From Candidatus Limnocylindrales bacterium (lineage in GTDB: Bacteria > Moduliflexota > Moduliflexia > Moduliflexales > JAUQPW01): a stretch of DNA of 64,000 bases. The notes under the pieces were generated by a model that was not told the DNA's origin, searched no databases, and was given only the letters and a program-made list of their open reading frames with translations. The stretch covers positions 83,040 to 147,039 of the forward strand of contig DATMBG010000032.1 of NCBI GenBank assembly GCA_035559535.1, written 5' to 3'. Made by a program: the position numbers and the translations under genes. Below, in pieces: positions 63,354 to 64,000 of the stretch (position 1 is the first letter of the stretch; each line of letters starts with the position of its first letter).

Positions 63354-63398
63354 GGAATTGGAAGTTAGGCATTAGAGGAATCCCCAACTCCCAATTCC
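63354..63398. repeat. Palindrome with GGAATTGG arms
   Basis: The left arm (63354-63369) and the right arm (63382-63398) pair at about 13 of 16 positions. It lies in the gap 63069-64000. Apart from this and the MITE copy below I see no gene or motif there; a 70-codon plus-strand frame near 63705 is unconvincing. Confidence 0.5.
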
Positions 63399-63502
63399 TA
63401 CCATATCGGATTGGAATTGAGAGGGTTCTGACTTCTTTTGATTGAATGAAACCTCCAGGTAGGGCTGGTGAAGACTTCTGGCGACTGTTATAAAGTTCTG
63501 AG

Positions 63503-63638
63503 CTAGTGCTTTGTTACTTTAATTTTGCTTAATGTTTAAGTGACCCTCACCCCCGGCCCCTCTCCCACGCTGCAGAAGAGGGGAGCTGGGGAGTGAAAGT
63601 AGCCCTATGAGGTCAAAATTAAGTAAACAGTGTACTAG
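63503..63638. mobile_element. MITE-like element, copy 2, flanked by CTAG duplication
   Basis: The 128-bp element (63507-63634) is flanked by a direct CTAG (63503-63506, 63635-63638). It differs from copy 1 at only about 5 positions. Different flanking duplications (CTAC and CTAG) for the two copies point to two separate insertions. Confidence 0.75.
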
Positions 63639-64000
63639 TTTCAAGGAGATGTCCGGTTCCTTGTGGAGTCGTTCCCTTATGTAGATGATCTCTGATGATA
63701 TTTCATGATTCCTATAGGGGAGCATAAAATAACTCAACAGCAGTCAACCTCAAAAGGTCTATTTCAAGCAAGGAAAAACAAGCCAAAAGAGATTAGTATT
63801 ATGATAAATATTAGGCTTGAAGCTACAAAGGGAAATATCCCTAAAAACAGTTCCGAATCCCATTTCCGGTCAGAAGTGCCCTATGTTGTTACGGACCCTT
63901 CCAAATTTTGTCCCTGACCCCTAACCCCCTTCGCACCACCCCAAGGGACCCCCACCGTTAAATTTTAGAGAAACTCTCCCCATTTTTAACTTCCTACCCC

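Noticed and set aside
63705..63917. 70-codon plus-strand frame near the right edge
   Set aside because: Low-complexity composition, no ribosome site or family likeness.
1..64000. CRISPR array, rRNA or tRNA genes, prophage
   Set aside because: Inspection of the gaps showed no regularly spaced repeats, no rRNA signatures, no convincing cloverleaf and no phage structural genes.

Overview
The window comes from a Gram-negative bacterium of moderate base composition. The supporting genes are lpxK and an LpxL-type acyltransferase for lipid A, several outer-membrane beta-barrels, an OmpA-type protein, lipoproteins, and a type IV pilus motor operon. Other traits are a K+-independent H+-pyrophosphatase, SelB, the glycolate oxidase set GlcDEF, an envelope-stress sigma-E operon, a CDC48-like double AAA ATPase and radical SAM enzymes. 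This mix suggests a deep-branching, probably uncultivated lineage (Nitrospirota, Acidobacteriota, Methylomirabilota or Desulfobacterota-like). The sequence alone does not fix the phylum. There are no rRNA or recognisable tRNA genes, no CRISPR array and no phage. Mobile DNA is limited to two copies of a 128-bp MITE-like element and several families of intergenic palindromes.

Layout. 1-7506 (minus) holds four co-oriented genes: a Tes/MJ0619-family radical SAM enzyme, a second radical SAM enzyme with a SPASM-like tail, a 2-hydroxyacyl-CoA-dehydratase-like protein, and a giant activase that runs off the left edge. I read this as a candidate ether-lipid or membrane-spanning-lipid cluster. 7988-16950 (plus) holds an FHA protein, a divergent Ser/Thr kinase with TPRs, a PP2C phosphatase, a frame-disrupted Pro/Thr-rich lipoprotein, an outer-membrane barrel and a TPR-PEGA membrane protein, which looks like a phospho-signalling and envelope island. 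16999-20525 (minus) is a soluble PAS/GAF histidine kinase with an NtrC-type sigma-54 activator. 20591-25602 holds an HpaB-family flavoenzyme, the CDC48-like ATPase and a sulfite-dehydrogenase-like molybdoenzyme with its cytochrome c.

25873-29804 is a complete rpoE - anti-sigma - rseB/mucB - degP operon. It is preceded by an exact match to the E. coli sigma-E promoter consensus. Next come a PaaK-like ligase, hppA, a second FHA protein, selB, glcDEF with a thioredoxin-like ferredoxin, and a GT9 glycosyltransferase. Then follow a DUF4384/PEGA surface protein, a MATE exporter and speA. 48119-53693 (minus) is pilB-pilC-pilT followed by a cNMP-binding protein and a cyclophilin-like protein. 53881-57502 (minus) holds a beta-barrel protein, a periplasmic protein, lpxK and an lpxL-type gene. 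57810-63068 holds a Rho_N-type small protein, lysW, ruvX, an Asp-box beta-propeller and an OmpA-family protein.

Several genes share a theme of envelope building and envelope surveillance: lipid-cluster enzymes, lipid A acylation, the sigma-E cascade, PEGA and OmpA proteins, and phospho-signalling by FHA, kinase and phosphatase. Two conserved genes (ruvX and the MATE exporter) have conserved N-termini that extend past every canonical start codon. One lipoprotein gene shows four consistent single-C losses.
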